From contig CANGIZ010000013.1 of NCBI GenBank assembly GCA_947454025.1, positions 1-39,822 on the forward strand: 39,822 nt of DNA. The letters are read 5' to 3'. This stretch comes from Bacteroidota bacterium. Its GTDB lineage: Bacteria; Bacteroidota; Bacteroidia; Chitinophagales; Chitinophagaceae. Made by a program: the position numbers and the translations under genes. Below the pieces are notes generated by a model, which saw only the letters and a list, made by a program, of their open reading frames with translations, was not told the origin of the DNA and made no database searches. Positions 7,194-15,517 of this stretch are shown here, in pieces (position 1 is the first letter of the stretch; the number at the start of each line of letters is the position of its first letter).

Positions 7194-8918
7194 TTAGTGA
7201 AATAACTTTTCTAATTCCTGGTTCGTGAAATCCATTAAGGTTTTTACATAATGGGGTGAGAAATTAAATGCTAGTCCAGCTGTCTTATACAATTCAGGTA
7301 ATGTTTTTGTACCTCCTAACGCCAATGCATTCATGTAGTTTTCCAAGGCCTGCGTAGGATTTTGTTGGTACTGCATCCACATGCCAATGGCACCTAATTG
7401 TGCAATGCCATATTCGATATAATAAAAGGGCACTTCAAATAAATGCAATTGTCTTTGCCAACCTATCGCACGATACATGTCTAAACCAGTATAGTCAATG
7501 CTATTGGTAGAAAACTCTTTTAGTATTGCAGTCCAGTTATTGGTTCTTTCTTCAATGGTGTGATTTGGATTTTCATATACCCAATGTTGAAATTTATCAA
7601 TGATCGCGATCCATGGAAAAATGGTTATGGTGCGCTCCAATTGATGTTCTTTTGCTCTATTTAAATCGGCTTCATTGTCAAAGAAAGACTGCCAATGATT
7701 CATCGTAAATAATTCCATAGACATACTTGCTACTTCGGCAATTTCCATTGGATATTCTTTAAATGCACTTAATGCAAGCGGGTGTGATAAAAAGGAGTGA
7801 ATAGCATGTCCTCCTTCGTGTACCATCGTTGTCACATCACTCATTTGTCCTGCAGCATTCATAAAAATAAAGGGAGCACCTGATTCCGCCAATGGACAAT
7901 TGTATCCTCCTGGTGCTTTTCCTTTTCTACTTTCTAAATCAAAATGTTTAAGCTCTTTCATTTTACGCAAGCAGTCTGCAAAAAACGGATTTAATTTTTC
8001 AAAACACGCCACCGTTTTTTCATATAAATCTTTACCATCGGTGAATGGTCGCAAAGGCTTGGTACCAGCAGGTTCCGCTTCGGTATCCCATGGTTTTAAA
8101 ATATCCAATCCTAATTTTTGTTTCTTACGTGCATAAATTTTATCAATTAAAGGCAGCACATGTAATTTCACTGCTTCGTGAAATTGAAAACAATCTTCTT
8201 TGGTATAATCAAAACGTCCGAGCTCAGCAAATTTGTAATCACGATAATTTTCAAATCCTGCATTAACTGCAACCTGATGTCTTTTTTGAATTAAGGTTGT
8301 GTATAATTCGTGCATCGCATCCTTGTCTTGTAAACGACGTTCCTGAATTTTGCGATAGGCTTCTTCTCTCACTGCCCTATCTTCATTTTCTAAAAACTGA
8401 GATGCTTGTTGTAATGTATATTCTTGCCCATTCATTTCAATGGTCATCTTCCCAGCAATCGTTCCATATTGTTGCTGTAAAACACTCAACTCCGCTTGTA
8501 ATGGAATATTCTCGGTTCTAAATAATTCAATGCTCTTTTTTACAGAACGTAAATAAGTAAAATATTCCGCCTTGTCTAATTCAGCAGTAAAAGGAGAAGC
8601 GATTAATTTTTTATTCAATGCATCGGCATAGGGTTGCATTTTTGGTTGGATTTCCATGCAGAAATAAGTAAATGCATCCTCTAGTGTTTTATCGGTGGTA
8701 TCACAAGTCATTTTGATCTGTCTCCAACAAGCATCCTCACTTATAAATGCCTCTAATTCACTCAAGTCCTTTAACCACTTTTCTAATTCGGTATTATTGT
8801 TTAAAGGGCGATCGGAAAGCTCTTTAAAAAAGGGCTCTAAACCAGCCCAATCTGTTAATATAAAGTCAGTTGGTAGGTATTGATGAGGTGTTTTTTTAAT
8901 GTCTGCTGTTCTTAGCAT
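7194..8918 (-). CDS. M3 family oligoendopeptidase (PepF-like)
   Basis: Cytoplasmic zinc metallopeptidase that degrades short peptides (thimet oligopeptidase/PepF clan). The zinc-binding HExxH motif is H367-E-G-G-H371 in MVHEGGHAIHSF, and the third ligand is expected in the following EIAEVASMSMELF segment. The N-terminal helical region and the C-terminal YIEYGIAQLGAIGMW motif (about residues 517-531) are typical of the family. No signal peptide is visible and the length (574 aa) is normal. It is a single-gene unit, ending at the shared terminator and divergent from mutL with only 58 bases between the starts. Confidence 0.93.
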   Translation of the reverse strand: MLRTADIKKTPHQYLPTDFILTDWAGLEPFFKELSDRPLNNNTELEKWLKDLSELEAFISEDACWRQIKMTCDTTDKTLEDAFTYFCMEIQPKMQPYADALNKKLIASPFTAELDKAEYFTYLRSVKKSIELFRTENIPLQAELSVLQQQYGTIAGKMTIEMNGQEYTLQQASQFLENEDRAVREEAYRKIQERRLQDKDAMHELYTTLIQKRHQVAVNAGFENYRDYKFAELGRFDYTKEDCFQFHEAVKLHVLPLIDKIYARKKQKLGLDILKPWDTEAEPAGTKPLRPFTDGKDLYEKTVACFEKLNPFFADCLRKMKELKHFDLESRKGKAPGGYNCPLAESGAPFIFMNAAGQMSDVTTMVHEGGHAIHSFLSHPLALSAFKEYPMEIAEVASMSMELFTMNHWQSFFDNEADLNRAKEHQLERTITIFPWIAIIDKFQHWVYENPNHTIEERTNNWTAILKEFSTNSIDYTGLDMYRAIGWQRQLHLFEVPFYYIEYGIAQLGAIGMWMQYQQNPTQALENYMNALALGGTKTLPELYKTAGLAFNFSPHYVKTLMDFTNQELEKLFH

Positions 8919-8937
8919 AAGTTGAGATTTTAAGTGG

Positions 8938-8945
8938 CAAATTTA
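8938..8945 (-). promoter_or_regulatory. -7 element of the M3 peptidase promoter
   Basis: On the minus strand this reads TAAATTTG, an exact match to TAnnTTTG, about 20 bases before the peptidase ATG. This predicts a 5' UTR of about a dozen bases. No clear -33 TTG is seen at the usual distance. Confidence 0.45.
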
Positions 8946-8976
8946 CTACTTTTACACACTTTTAAAAGATTTAATA

Positions 8977-10833
8977 GTGGCCAACAGCATTCATTTATTA
9001 CCCGATCATATTGCCAATCAAATTGCAGCCGGTGAGGTTATTCAAAGACCCGCTAGTGCCGTGAAGGAATTATTGGAAAATGCGGTTGATGCAGGTGCCA
9101 CTGAAATTAAATTAATCATAAACGATGCTGGCAAGGCCCTAATTCAAGTTATTGATAACGGAAAGGGCATGAACCCCATTGATGCCCAAAACGCATTTGC
9201 GCGCCATGCTACAAGTAAAATAAGTTCTATTGAAGATTTGTTTCAAATAAGAACTATGGGTTTTAGAGGTGAAGCACTTGCTTCCATTGCCGCTGTTGCA
9301 CAAGTAAGTTTAAAGACCCGACAAGCAGATGATGAATTAGGGACAAGTGTGGTCATTGAAAATAGTCAGGTTTCAGAAACCAGTCCGGTGGCTTGTCCGG
9401 TTGGCACCAATATTAGCATGAAAAATTTATTTTTCAATGTGCCAGCAAGACGTAATTTTTTAAAGAGTAATTCGGCAGAACTTAAACATATCATTGAAGA
9501 ATTCACTAGAGTTGCATTGGCATTCCCTGAAATTTATTTTAGCCTCACAAATAATGGACAGGATGTTTTTCATTGGGAAGCAGGAAGCTTTAAACAAAGA
9601 GCCATTCATGTTCTTGGCAATGGCTATCAATCAAAATTAGTGGCAGTTGGTGAAAAGACCGACTATTTAACTATTTCAGGATTCGTAGGAAAGCCAGAAA
9701 CTGCTAAAAAAACAAGAAGCGATCAGTATTTTTTTGTCAATCGAAGATTTATTAAAAGTGCTTATTTACATCATGCCATTGCAAATGCATTTGATGGACT
9801 CATTCCAAAAGAAAGTTTTCCTAGTTATATTTTATACATCGATGTAGATCCTTCGCAAGTGGATATTAATGTGCATCCTACTAAACAGGAAATTAAATTC
9901 GAGGACGACAAAATCATTTATGCCTTTGTGCAAGCCGCGGTTAAGCATGCATTGGCTCAGTTTAGCATTGCACCATCTTTAGATTTTTCATTAGATGCCG
10001 ACATTCAACAATTGGATGCGATACAAAACCAGGTAACCGACGAACAAAGAAATAGTACTACAAGTAGTTCTCTATATGCAGGATTCACGCAAAAAAATCA
10101 GGCTCATTTCATTCCAAGAGTAAGTGAATCAGAAAGACAAGAATGGAAAAGTTTTTTTAGCGACCTACCGACTGCCGACACTACACAAGAACAAACAGAG
10201 AATGACTCTTTTATTGTAAAGTCTTCCTCCATGGGCTTATACAAAGCAAGTGAAGGAATTTCAGTGAACGAAGAAGCAACGCTTTTACAAATCAATAACA
10301 CCTATATTCTTGCGCCGGCACATACTGGATTTATTTTAATTCATCAACAACTAGCGCACGAAAGAGTATTGTACGAAAAATACCATAAGGCAAGTGTACA
10401 GCCTCATGCAACACAAAAAAGTCTATTCCCAGTAGTATTAGAATTGAGTGTTGCGGATGCAATTTTATTAGAAGAGATTATTGAAGACCTAGCTATTATT
10501 GGTTATGAAATTGAACCCTTTGGTCAAAATAGTTTTATCATTCAAGGTATTCCTGCCGACGTTATTTCGGGAAATGAAAAAAATGCAATTGAACTGTTAT
10601 TAGAACAATTCAAACATTTTAGTGGAGATATTAAGTTTAGCAAACGCGAAAAGTTAATACGATGCATGGCACGTCAGTCTGCGATTAAAGCAGGGCAATC
10701 ATTAGGGCAAAAGGAAATGCATACATTGATTGAATCCTTATTGGCTTGTGATACGCCAAATACAACCGCTACAGGTGCTCCTACCTATATAGATTTTAAA
10801 GAAGCTTACCTAGACGGATTATTTACAAAATAA
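8977..10833 (+). CDS. mutL: DNA mismatch repair protein MutL
   Basis: GHKL-ATPase mismatch-repair mediator. The start is GTG at 8977, giving the conserved N-terminus. The N-terminal domain shows IAAGEVIQRPASAVKELLEN, DNGKGM, RHATSKI and GFRGEALASI (ATP-binding motifs I-III). The transducer domain follows to about residue 330, then a low-conservation linker to about 440 and the dimerisation domain to 618. In the C-terminal domain the endonuclease motif usually written DQHAxxE reads HQQLAHE (H456-E462). The later CPHGRP-type zinc motif is replaced by TATGAPTY, so strand-nicking activity is doubtful. Divergent from the M3 peptidase gene. Confidence 0.97.
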   Translation: MANSIHLLPDHIANQIAAGEVIQRPASAVKELLENAVDAGATEIKLIINDAGKALIQVIDNGKGMNPIDAQNAFARHATSKISSIEDLFQIRTMGFRGEALASIAAVAQVSLKTRQADDELGTSVVIENSQVSETSPVACPVGTNISMKNLFFNVPARRNFLKSNSAELKHIIEEFTRVALAFPEIYFSLTNNGQDVFHWEAGSFKQRAIHVLGNGYQSKLVAVGEKTDYLTISGFVGKPETAKKTRSDQYFFVNRRFIKSAYLHHAIANAFDGLIPKESFPSYILYIDVDPSQVDINVHPTKQEIKFEDDKIIYAFVQAAVKHALAQFSIAPSLDFSLDADIQQLDAIQNQVTDEQRNSTTSSSLYAGFTQKNQAHFIPRVSESERQEWKSFFSDLPTADTTQEQTENDSFIVKSSSMGLYKASEGISVNEEATLLQINNTYILAPAHTGFILIHQQLAHERVLYEKYHKASVQPHATQKSLFPVVLELSVADAILLEEIIEDLAIIGYEIEPFGQNSFIIQGIPADVISGNEKNAIELLLEQFKHFSGDIKFSKREKLIRCMARQSAIKAGQSLGQKEMHTLIESLLACDTPNTTATGAPTYIDFKEAYLDGLFTK

Positions 10834-10860
10834 TTTAGGTCGATACAATTACCGACTAAA
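10834..10860. terminator. Possible hairpin terminator between mutL and dacB
   Basis: TTTAGGTCG (10834-10842) pairs with CGACTAAA (10853-10860) with one bulged G, directly after the mutL stop and 17 bases beyond the dacB stop. The downstream T-tract is poor on both strands, so the call is tentative. Confidence 0.35.
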
Positions 10861-10877
10861 AAATTGCCGCCTTATAG

Positions 10878-12194
10878 TTAATACTTACTCATTATGGAAG
10901 TTAAGTACTGTTCAACTGCATGTCGCACAGGATAAGTAGTTAGACTCACATGATTGGCAACCAATACCGAAAACAACAATCTAGTTCCTTTATTGGTAAT
11001 GATGTAGCCACTTAATGCAATCTGATTACCTAGGGTTCCCGTTTTTGCATACAAAACTCCAGGAATGTTTTTATAGTAAGAAGACAATGATCCCTTGCCT
11101 CCTTGCGCAAATACCCTCTTGATTCTTTCCATGGAAAATTCAGCTTCCATTTTTTTTAGAAGCTCAATATAATTTTCAGGGGTTGTTAAATTAAATCTAC
11201 TCAAGCCACTTCCATCCGCCCATTCAGGTGTTTGTGGGAAACTGGAAAAATCGGTTTTTAAAATCGTGTCAATGATGGCTGCATCATCCATTGTGCCTAA
11301 TAATTGCTGACTCGTCATCAATAAAACTTGCTCTGCAAAAAAGTTATCACTTCGGTTCATCATGATCTTCAACAAGCTATCGGTAGGCACAGTTTTAATA
11401 ATGCTTGTGTTTGTTTGATTCCATCCTTTTTGAATTGTGATTGGAAAATGCGGATGCAAACTATCTTCAATTAGTGATTTTGCCAAACCATAATCATTGT
11501 CGGTAATGAACGGCACTTGTTGAACTGGATCCTTGATAGCATCTGGTTTTGCAAAAAAATGATTACTTAACTTTTCACGAAACCATACAGTGTATTTTGT
11601 TGGAAGACTTTGGTTTTTTGTAAAATAAGTAGGTGCAAGCTGTACCCCATTATTTGTTTTACTTACAGTGAGTACATTACCGTAAATATTGAATCGGTTA
11701 CGCTCTGGTTGGTAATCCTCCGAATAATCGTCCCAAGCCCAGCCTCTTCCATACATTGCAAAATGGTCGGCCTTACTCGGTAAACATAAAACAACTTGCT
11801 TTTGTGTATTTTTAATTAAATCAGCAATGGGTTGATATTTAAAGTCAGGATGTAAAAAACTAGGGTCACCCAGTGGCATTAAAAATATTGAATCTTTATT
11901 CTCTGCAAATTGCCAACCAGGAATAGAATCTTTCAGATACTTCATTCCTAAATAACAAGACTGAATTTTGGTATTACTTGCAGGTGTATAATACTTATCA
12001 CTTTCGTGACGATCTATCCATTGTTGGGTAGTTTCGTTGTAAACGGCAATGCCTACATGAGCCCCTTTTAAGGGAGCTGCAGTTAACAAAGTTTTTTGTG
12101 CTTTTTGCACACTACATGCCGATAAAACTAATAATAAGGAGATGCCAATGAATTGCAAAGGCGAGCTTACTCTCTTTCTAATGCTCTTAACCAT
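10878..12194 (-). CDS. dacB: D-alanyl-D-alanine carboxypeptidase/endopeptidase, PBP4 family lipoprotein
   Basis: Low-molecular-mass penicillin-binding protein (class C, peptidase family S13) that trims or cleaves peptidoglycan cross-links. A lipoprotein signal is visible: a basic n-region MVKSIRKR, a hydrophobic stretch and lipobox LSAC with C27, so the enzyme is probably anchored in the envelope facing the periplasm. The active-site motifs are SxxK as S73-N-T-K76, SxN as S282-D-N284, and KTG as K384-T-G386. At 438 aa it has the family length. The start lies inside the end of the upstream arginase-fold gene (28-base overlap); no later ATG keeps the signal peptide, which supports this start and suggests translational coupling. 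Confidence 0.93.
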   Translation of the reverse strand: MVKSIRKRVSSPLQFIGISLLLVLSACSVQKAQKTLLTAAPLKGAHVGIAVYNETTQQWIDRHESDKYYTPASNTKIQSCYLGMKYLKDSIPGWQFAENKDSIFLMPLGDPSFLHPDFKYQPIADLIKNTQKQVVLCLPSKADHFAMYGRGWAWDDYSEDYQPERNRFNIYGNVLTVSKTNNGVQLAPTYFTKNQSLPTKYTVWFREKLSNHFFAKPDAIKDPVQQVPFITDNDYGLAKSLIEDSLHPHFPITIQKGWNQTNTSIIKTVPTDSLLKIMMNRSDNFFAEQVLLMTSQQLLGTMDDAAIIDTILKTDFSSFPQTPEWADGSGLSRFNLTTPENYIELLKKMEAEFSMERIKRVFAQGGKGSLSSYYKNIPGVLYAKTGTLGNQIALSGYIITNKGTRLLFSVLVANHVSLTTYPVRHAVEQYLTSIMSKY

Positions 12195-13300
12195 CTTTCG
12201 GGAATTTCGTTATTGGAAGCTACTAAATAATCTTTATAACTACAAGGACACCATTCTTCATTATGTAATTGCATCCACCAACGACCTGTACTCTTGCTCT
12301 GTAAAAACTTAGTGTCAATATCTGAAAAAGCAATGTGAAATTCTTTAAATCTGTCGGTATCTGATAAAGGCGCTTCCTTTTTCCCTTTCTGAACCCCGTC
12401 TATTATATACCAAATCATTTGTGCCATTTGAATAGCGGTAAGTCCCTTGTGGTCATTTTCGGCCTGATAACCAAAAAGCCCGATGGTACTGGTTTTCCAA
12501 CTCATTCCTGCATATTGCATAAGCACACAAGCTTCCTCGCCGTTAAAGCCATTGGGTGTAACTAAATTTGCTGGTGCATGTGCATTTTGAATAGCACTAA
12601 TATCAAAACTCATCATGTGACTGTCTCTTATTACAGGTTCCATTTCCTCAATATTCTCTCTCACTTTTCCCAGTCTAAAACAATCAAATCTTAATTTATC
12701 GATGGTCTCTAACATATGCGGATGCATAAAATAACTTTGAAATCCTATATGCGCATAATGATTCAAATGATTAGGTAAGCCTGTAAATAATTCTTCTAAA
12801 AAATGATCCGAAGGCAACCTCGCTTCTAAATCCAGGTCAATTTTAGCATCTGCCACTACCGCATTTACCAAAGTTGGAATGGAGGTATAAGCATGATACT
12901 GAGGCAGGGTTAAATCGTGAGACCCTCCAATTACGACCACTTTTTTATTTTGTAAAATTAATTCTGAAATAACAGTCCTTAATGCAGCATAACTATCTGC
13001 AATGGTTTGTCCCAATTTAACATTACCAATATCGGCAATGTTTACTTGCACATGCCAATAATATAGGGAATACAATGCTGCTCTAACGGCATCAGCAGCC
13101 TCATGGCCATTTAAAGCCACTCCGGCACCTCTACATTCACCCGCCCCAATGATTACAATGTCGGCATCTGTAATATCTGGCATTTGGCCCTCATTCACCT
13201 TAATATGCTTACCTAGCTGTGTATCTCTATAACCTTCATCCTTTGAAAGTATGTCCAAATTAATAGGTTCTACAAAATCTTGAATCGACAACAATGACAT
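12167..13300 (-). CDS. Arginase/formimidoylglutamase-fold protein with degenerate metal site
   Basis: Member of the ureohydrolase superfamily as found in Bacteroidota, where relatives are usually labelled formimidoylglutamase. The arginase motifs can be located but are altered. GGDHS reads GGSHDLT (G125-T131, keeping H128). DAHxD reads D151-A-K153-I-D155, replacing the metal-binding His by Lys. SxDxDxxDP reads S231-F-D233-I-S235-A-I, replacing one Asp by Ser. Since the superfamily needs a di-manganese centre, catalysis as an ordinary amidinohydrolase is doubtful. At 377 aa it is longer than typical arginases (about 300). It overlaps dacB by 28 bases. I would not assign histidine degradation, since no other hut gene is nearby. 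Confidence 0.75.
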   Translation of the reverse strand: MSLLSIQDFVEPINLDILSKDEGYRDTQLGKHIKVNEGQMPDITDADIVIIGAGECRGAGVALNGHEAADAVRAALYSLYYWHVQVNIADIGNVKLGQTIADSYAALRTVISELILQNKKVVVIGGSHDLTLPQYHAYTSIPTLVNAVVADAKIDLDLEARLPSDHFLEELFTGLPNHLNHYAHIGFQSYFMHPHMLETIDKLRFDCFRLGKVRENIEEMEPVIRDSHMMSFDISAIQNAHAPANLVTPNGFNGEEACVLMQYAGMSWKTSTIGLFGYQAENDHKGLTAIQMAQMIWYIIDGVQKGKKEAPLSDTDRFKEFHIAFSDIDTKFLQSKSTGRWWMQLHNEEWCPCSYKDYLVASNNEIPERWLRALERE

Positions 13301-13359
13301 GAGCGTAAATTAACTATCCCTTTAACGCTAATTCTAGTAAAAGATTGCCTAAATAAACC

Positions 13360-14055
13360 CTAATTTTGGAATTTATAGCCTACGCCTCGAATGGAAATAA
13401 AGTGAACTGGATTGCGAGGGTCTAATTCAAAGTACTTTCGGAAATTCAATATAAAATTATCAATAGTACGCGTATTGGGAAATACATTATACCCCCAAAC
13501 CGTTTGTAAAATGCGCTCCCTGGTAACCACGGTGTTTTTATTATCAATTAATAGTTTTAACAACATGGCCTCTTTTTTGGTAAGCGCTATTTTTTCGCCT
13601 GTATAAGTAAGGGCTTCCAAGGATTTAAAATCAAATTGATTATTGGAAAATGTATATAATTCATTTGCAACAGGCAGGTTAACAGGGGCAGATTTTTGGA
13701 TTAATTTAGCTACCCTTAATAAAAGCTCCTCTAAATTAAAAGGCTTTGTCATATAATCATCTGCACCCAATCTTAAACCTTGCACTCTATTCGCACTCGT
13801 ATTTTTTGCACTCAAAATGAGAATAGGAGTTTGATTGTTTTTGAGCCTGAGTATCTCGGTAATAGAAAATCCATCCAAACTTGGAAGCATTACGTCTAAA
13901 ATAATTAAATCAAAATGAGCATGTTCAATTTGATTTAATGCTTCGGGACCATCATATGCCGAACTTACTTCATAGCCTTCTAAGCTTAAATTCAATTTTA
14001 AAGCATCATGCAAATGCACTTCATCTTCAACCAGTAAAATAGAATGTTTGGACAT
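13360..14055 (-). CDS. OmpR/PhoB-family response regulator (RprY-like)
   Basis: DNA-binding response regulator. The start is ATG at 14055 (MSKHSILLVEDE), one base after the kinase stop. A longer reading with a start at 14109 would add 18 residues before the receiver domain and is not needed. The receiver domain (residues 1-120) has the acidic pair in VEDE, the phospho-acceptor D54 in LDVMLP and the conserved Lys in MTKPF. The winged-helix effector domain (about 140-231) shows LTKKEAMLLKLLI and the TRTIDNFILNFRKYF recognition region. Partner of the preceding kinase; the pair resembles Bacteroides RprX/RprY, but its targets are unknown. Confidence 0.93.
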   Translation of the reverse strand: MSKHSILLVEDEVHLHDALKLNLSLEGYEVSSAYDGPEALNQIEHAHFDLIILDVMLPSLDGFSITEILRLKNNQTPILILSAKNTSANRVQGLRLGADDYMTKPFNLEELLLRVAKLIQKSAPVNLPVANELYTFSNNQFDFKSLEALTYTGEKIALTKKEAMLLKLLIDNKNTVVTRERILQTVWGYNVFPNTRTIDNFILNFRKYFELDPRNPVHFISIRGVGYKFQN

Positions 14056-14056
14056 A

Positions 14057-15040
14057 TTAGTCAGCGAAATAAGTAAATGTAAAAATACTGCCTTTTGGCG
14101 AATTAGCACTCACTTCTAATTTCGCGTGGTGAAACATGGCAATTCGTTTACATAAATACAGACCAAGGCCAGTTCCTTTAGTTGATCTTGTATACTCTGC
14201 ACCTACTCGATAAAATTTTTCAAATATTTTTTCTTTGTCATTTAATGGCACACCAACACCTTCGTCTTTCACTTTTAAAATTACCTGCCCATTTTGTGTT
14301 TCCAAGTCAATTTGGATAGGCGATGCCAATCCGGAATATTTAATAGCATTGTCAATTAAATTATTTAGTAATAATTGAATCAACACCGATTCTCCTTTTA
14401 TAAAAACAGCTTCTTGTAAATTGGCAACAAATGAACGATCAGGAAAACGATGCTGAAAATTTTTAACAACACTATTTACAATAAAAGAAAAATCAAACGC
14501 TTGTGCATTAGTTTGGTATTGCCCCATATCCAACTGAGAGGCAAGTAAAATGTTATTGCATAAATTGTCTAATCTCTGCGTTTCAAGCAAAGACACTTCC
14601 AGCATTTTGCGCTGCTGTTCGGGATCTAAATTTCTTTTAAGTAAGGTTTCAATATTTAGCTGCGTAATTGCGATGGGTGTTTTTAATTCGTGCGTAACCG
14701 CCATCATAAAATTTTGCTGTTGATTGGAGTAGCGGATTTGTTTTACAAGGGATCGATACACATAAATAGCTCCAAGTAAAAACAAAAATAAAATCGTAAG
14801 TCCCTCTCCTATATATTGTTTGTTTTTTCGTAACTGATAGTCTTGAATTGCATGTACCTTATTGGCTAATGAAGGATCACCGGACTGAATACTCCCATAT
14901 TGTACATTCGCAATTTGATCGTTCTGCTTTACTAAAGTTACATACCACCATAAAAACGCAGCAACCATATAGGTTAAGAATAACCAATATATCACTCGGA
15001 CAAATTGAAGTTTACTGATTTTTAGGAACGGGTTGGTCAT
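14057..15040 (-). CDS. Membrane sensor histidine kinase (RprX-like)
   Basis: Two-component sensor. The N-terminus has a transmembrane segment (about residues 15-36), a short extracytoplasmic stretch of about 40 residues and a second transmembrane segment (about 80-97), so the sensor domain is small. The H-box is VTHELKTP with phospho-acceptor H117. The ATP-binding domain shows the N-box LLNNLIDNAIKYSG, the G1 box VKDEGVGV, the F-box EKFYRVG and the G2 box GTGLGLYLCK. The ATG overlaps the gldH stop as ATGA (15037-15040), and the regulator gene starts one base after its stop. The three genes are therefore translationally linked, and the kinase may sense envelope state; that last step is inference. 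Confidence 0.93.
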   Translation of the reverse strand: MTNPFLKISKLQFVRVIYWLFLTYMVAAFLWWYVTLVKQNDQIANVQYGSIQSGDPSLANKVHAIQDYQLRKNKQYIGEGLTILFLFLLGAIYVYRSLVKQIRYSNQQQNFMMAVTHELKTPIAITQLNIETLLKRNLDPEQQRKMLEVSLLETQRLDNLCNNILLASQLDMGQYQTNAQAFDFSFIVNSVVKNFQHRFPDRSFVANLQEAVFIKGESVLIQLLLNNLIDNAIKYSGLASPIQIDLETQNGQVILKVKDEGVGVPLNDKEKIFEKFYRVGAEYTRSTKGTGLGLYLCKRIAMFHHAKLEVSANSPKGSIFTFTYFAD

Positions 15041-15516
15041 GGCTTTACTTTTTCAACTCTTATTCCAGTTGACAAAATATTATCGAGTGGGTCCTCTCTC
15101 ATGGTATGTTGCAAAGCAAATTTATAAAGTCCCTTTTTGAAATGCAAAGGTTCGGTATTAATAGGAATGCGTTGATCATAAATATCATCCATGCCTGTAC
15201 CTAACCATCCTTTTTCATCATCGGCTAAATTTAAATTGAGCGCTTGTTTACTAACCGAATCGTTTGGCGCTGTTGTATTTAACTGCAACCAAATATTTTT
15301 ATAATGGTATGCGTTATGATGTCTTATTACAAAAAATACTTTGTAGGTAGAAACAGTATCCTCGATTGAAAATTGATACTCGTTTACTTGTTTCGACGCC
15401 CAATGATGATCGGGATAAATGGTGTTTTGCTCGTACAACTGTTTGGTTTGACAAGCTGCCAACAAAATCATTACAATTAGCCCCGACAATAACAAATGTA
15501 AACGGCTACCCCTCAT
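15037..15516 (-). CDS. gldH: Gliding motility lipoprotein GldH
   Basis: Small lipoprotein of the GldH family, required for gliding in Flavobacterium johnsoniae and found in many non-gliding Bacteroidota. With the ATG at 15516 the signal peptide is short, with lipobox LLAAC and C22; an in-frame ATG at 15528 would add four residues and overlap the end of yicC. The stop of yicC is one base before 15516, which favours that start. The mature part has the family pattern including NEYQFSIEDTVSTYKVFF and an RHHNAYHYKNIWLQL segment. Molecular function is unknown. The gene sits between yicC and the histidine kinase rather than beside ricT, its frequent neighbour in related genomes. Confidence 0.85.
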   Translation of the reverse strand: MRGSRLHLLLSGLIVMILLAACQTKQLYEQNTIYPDHHWASKQVNEYQFSIEDTVSTYKVFFVIRHHNAYHYKNIWLQLNTTAPNDSVSKQALNLNLADDEKGWLGTGMDDIYDQRIPINTEPLHFKKGLYKFALQHTMREDPLDNILSTGIRVEKVKP

Positions 15517-15517
15517 T

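Noticed and set aside
6844-7228. Long open frames on both strands over the ricT repeat tail
   Set aside because: They result from the periodic GGNCCNNNNAAYAAY-type repeats; their translations are low-complexity Ile/Val/Thr or Met/Ile/Asp strings with no resemblance to proteins.
13301-13359. AGCGT/ACGCT pair between the response regulator and arginase-fold genes
   Set aside because: Only 5 perfect pairs with a long AT-rich spacer; not distinguishable from chance.
14056-14109. Upstream start adding 18 residues to the response regulator
   Set aside because: The receiver domain begins at MSKHSILLVEDE; the extra residues would overlap the kinase end and have no domain counterpart.
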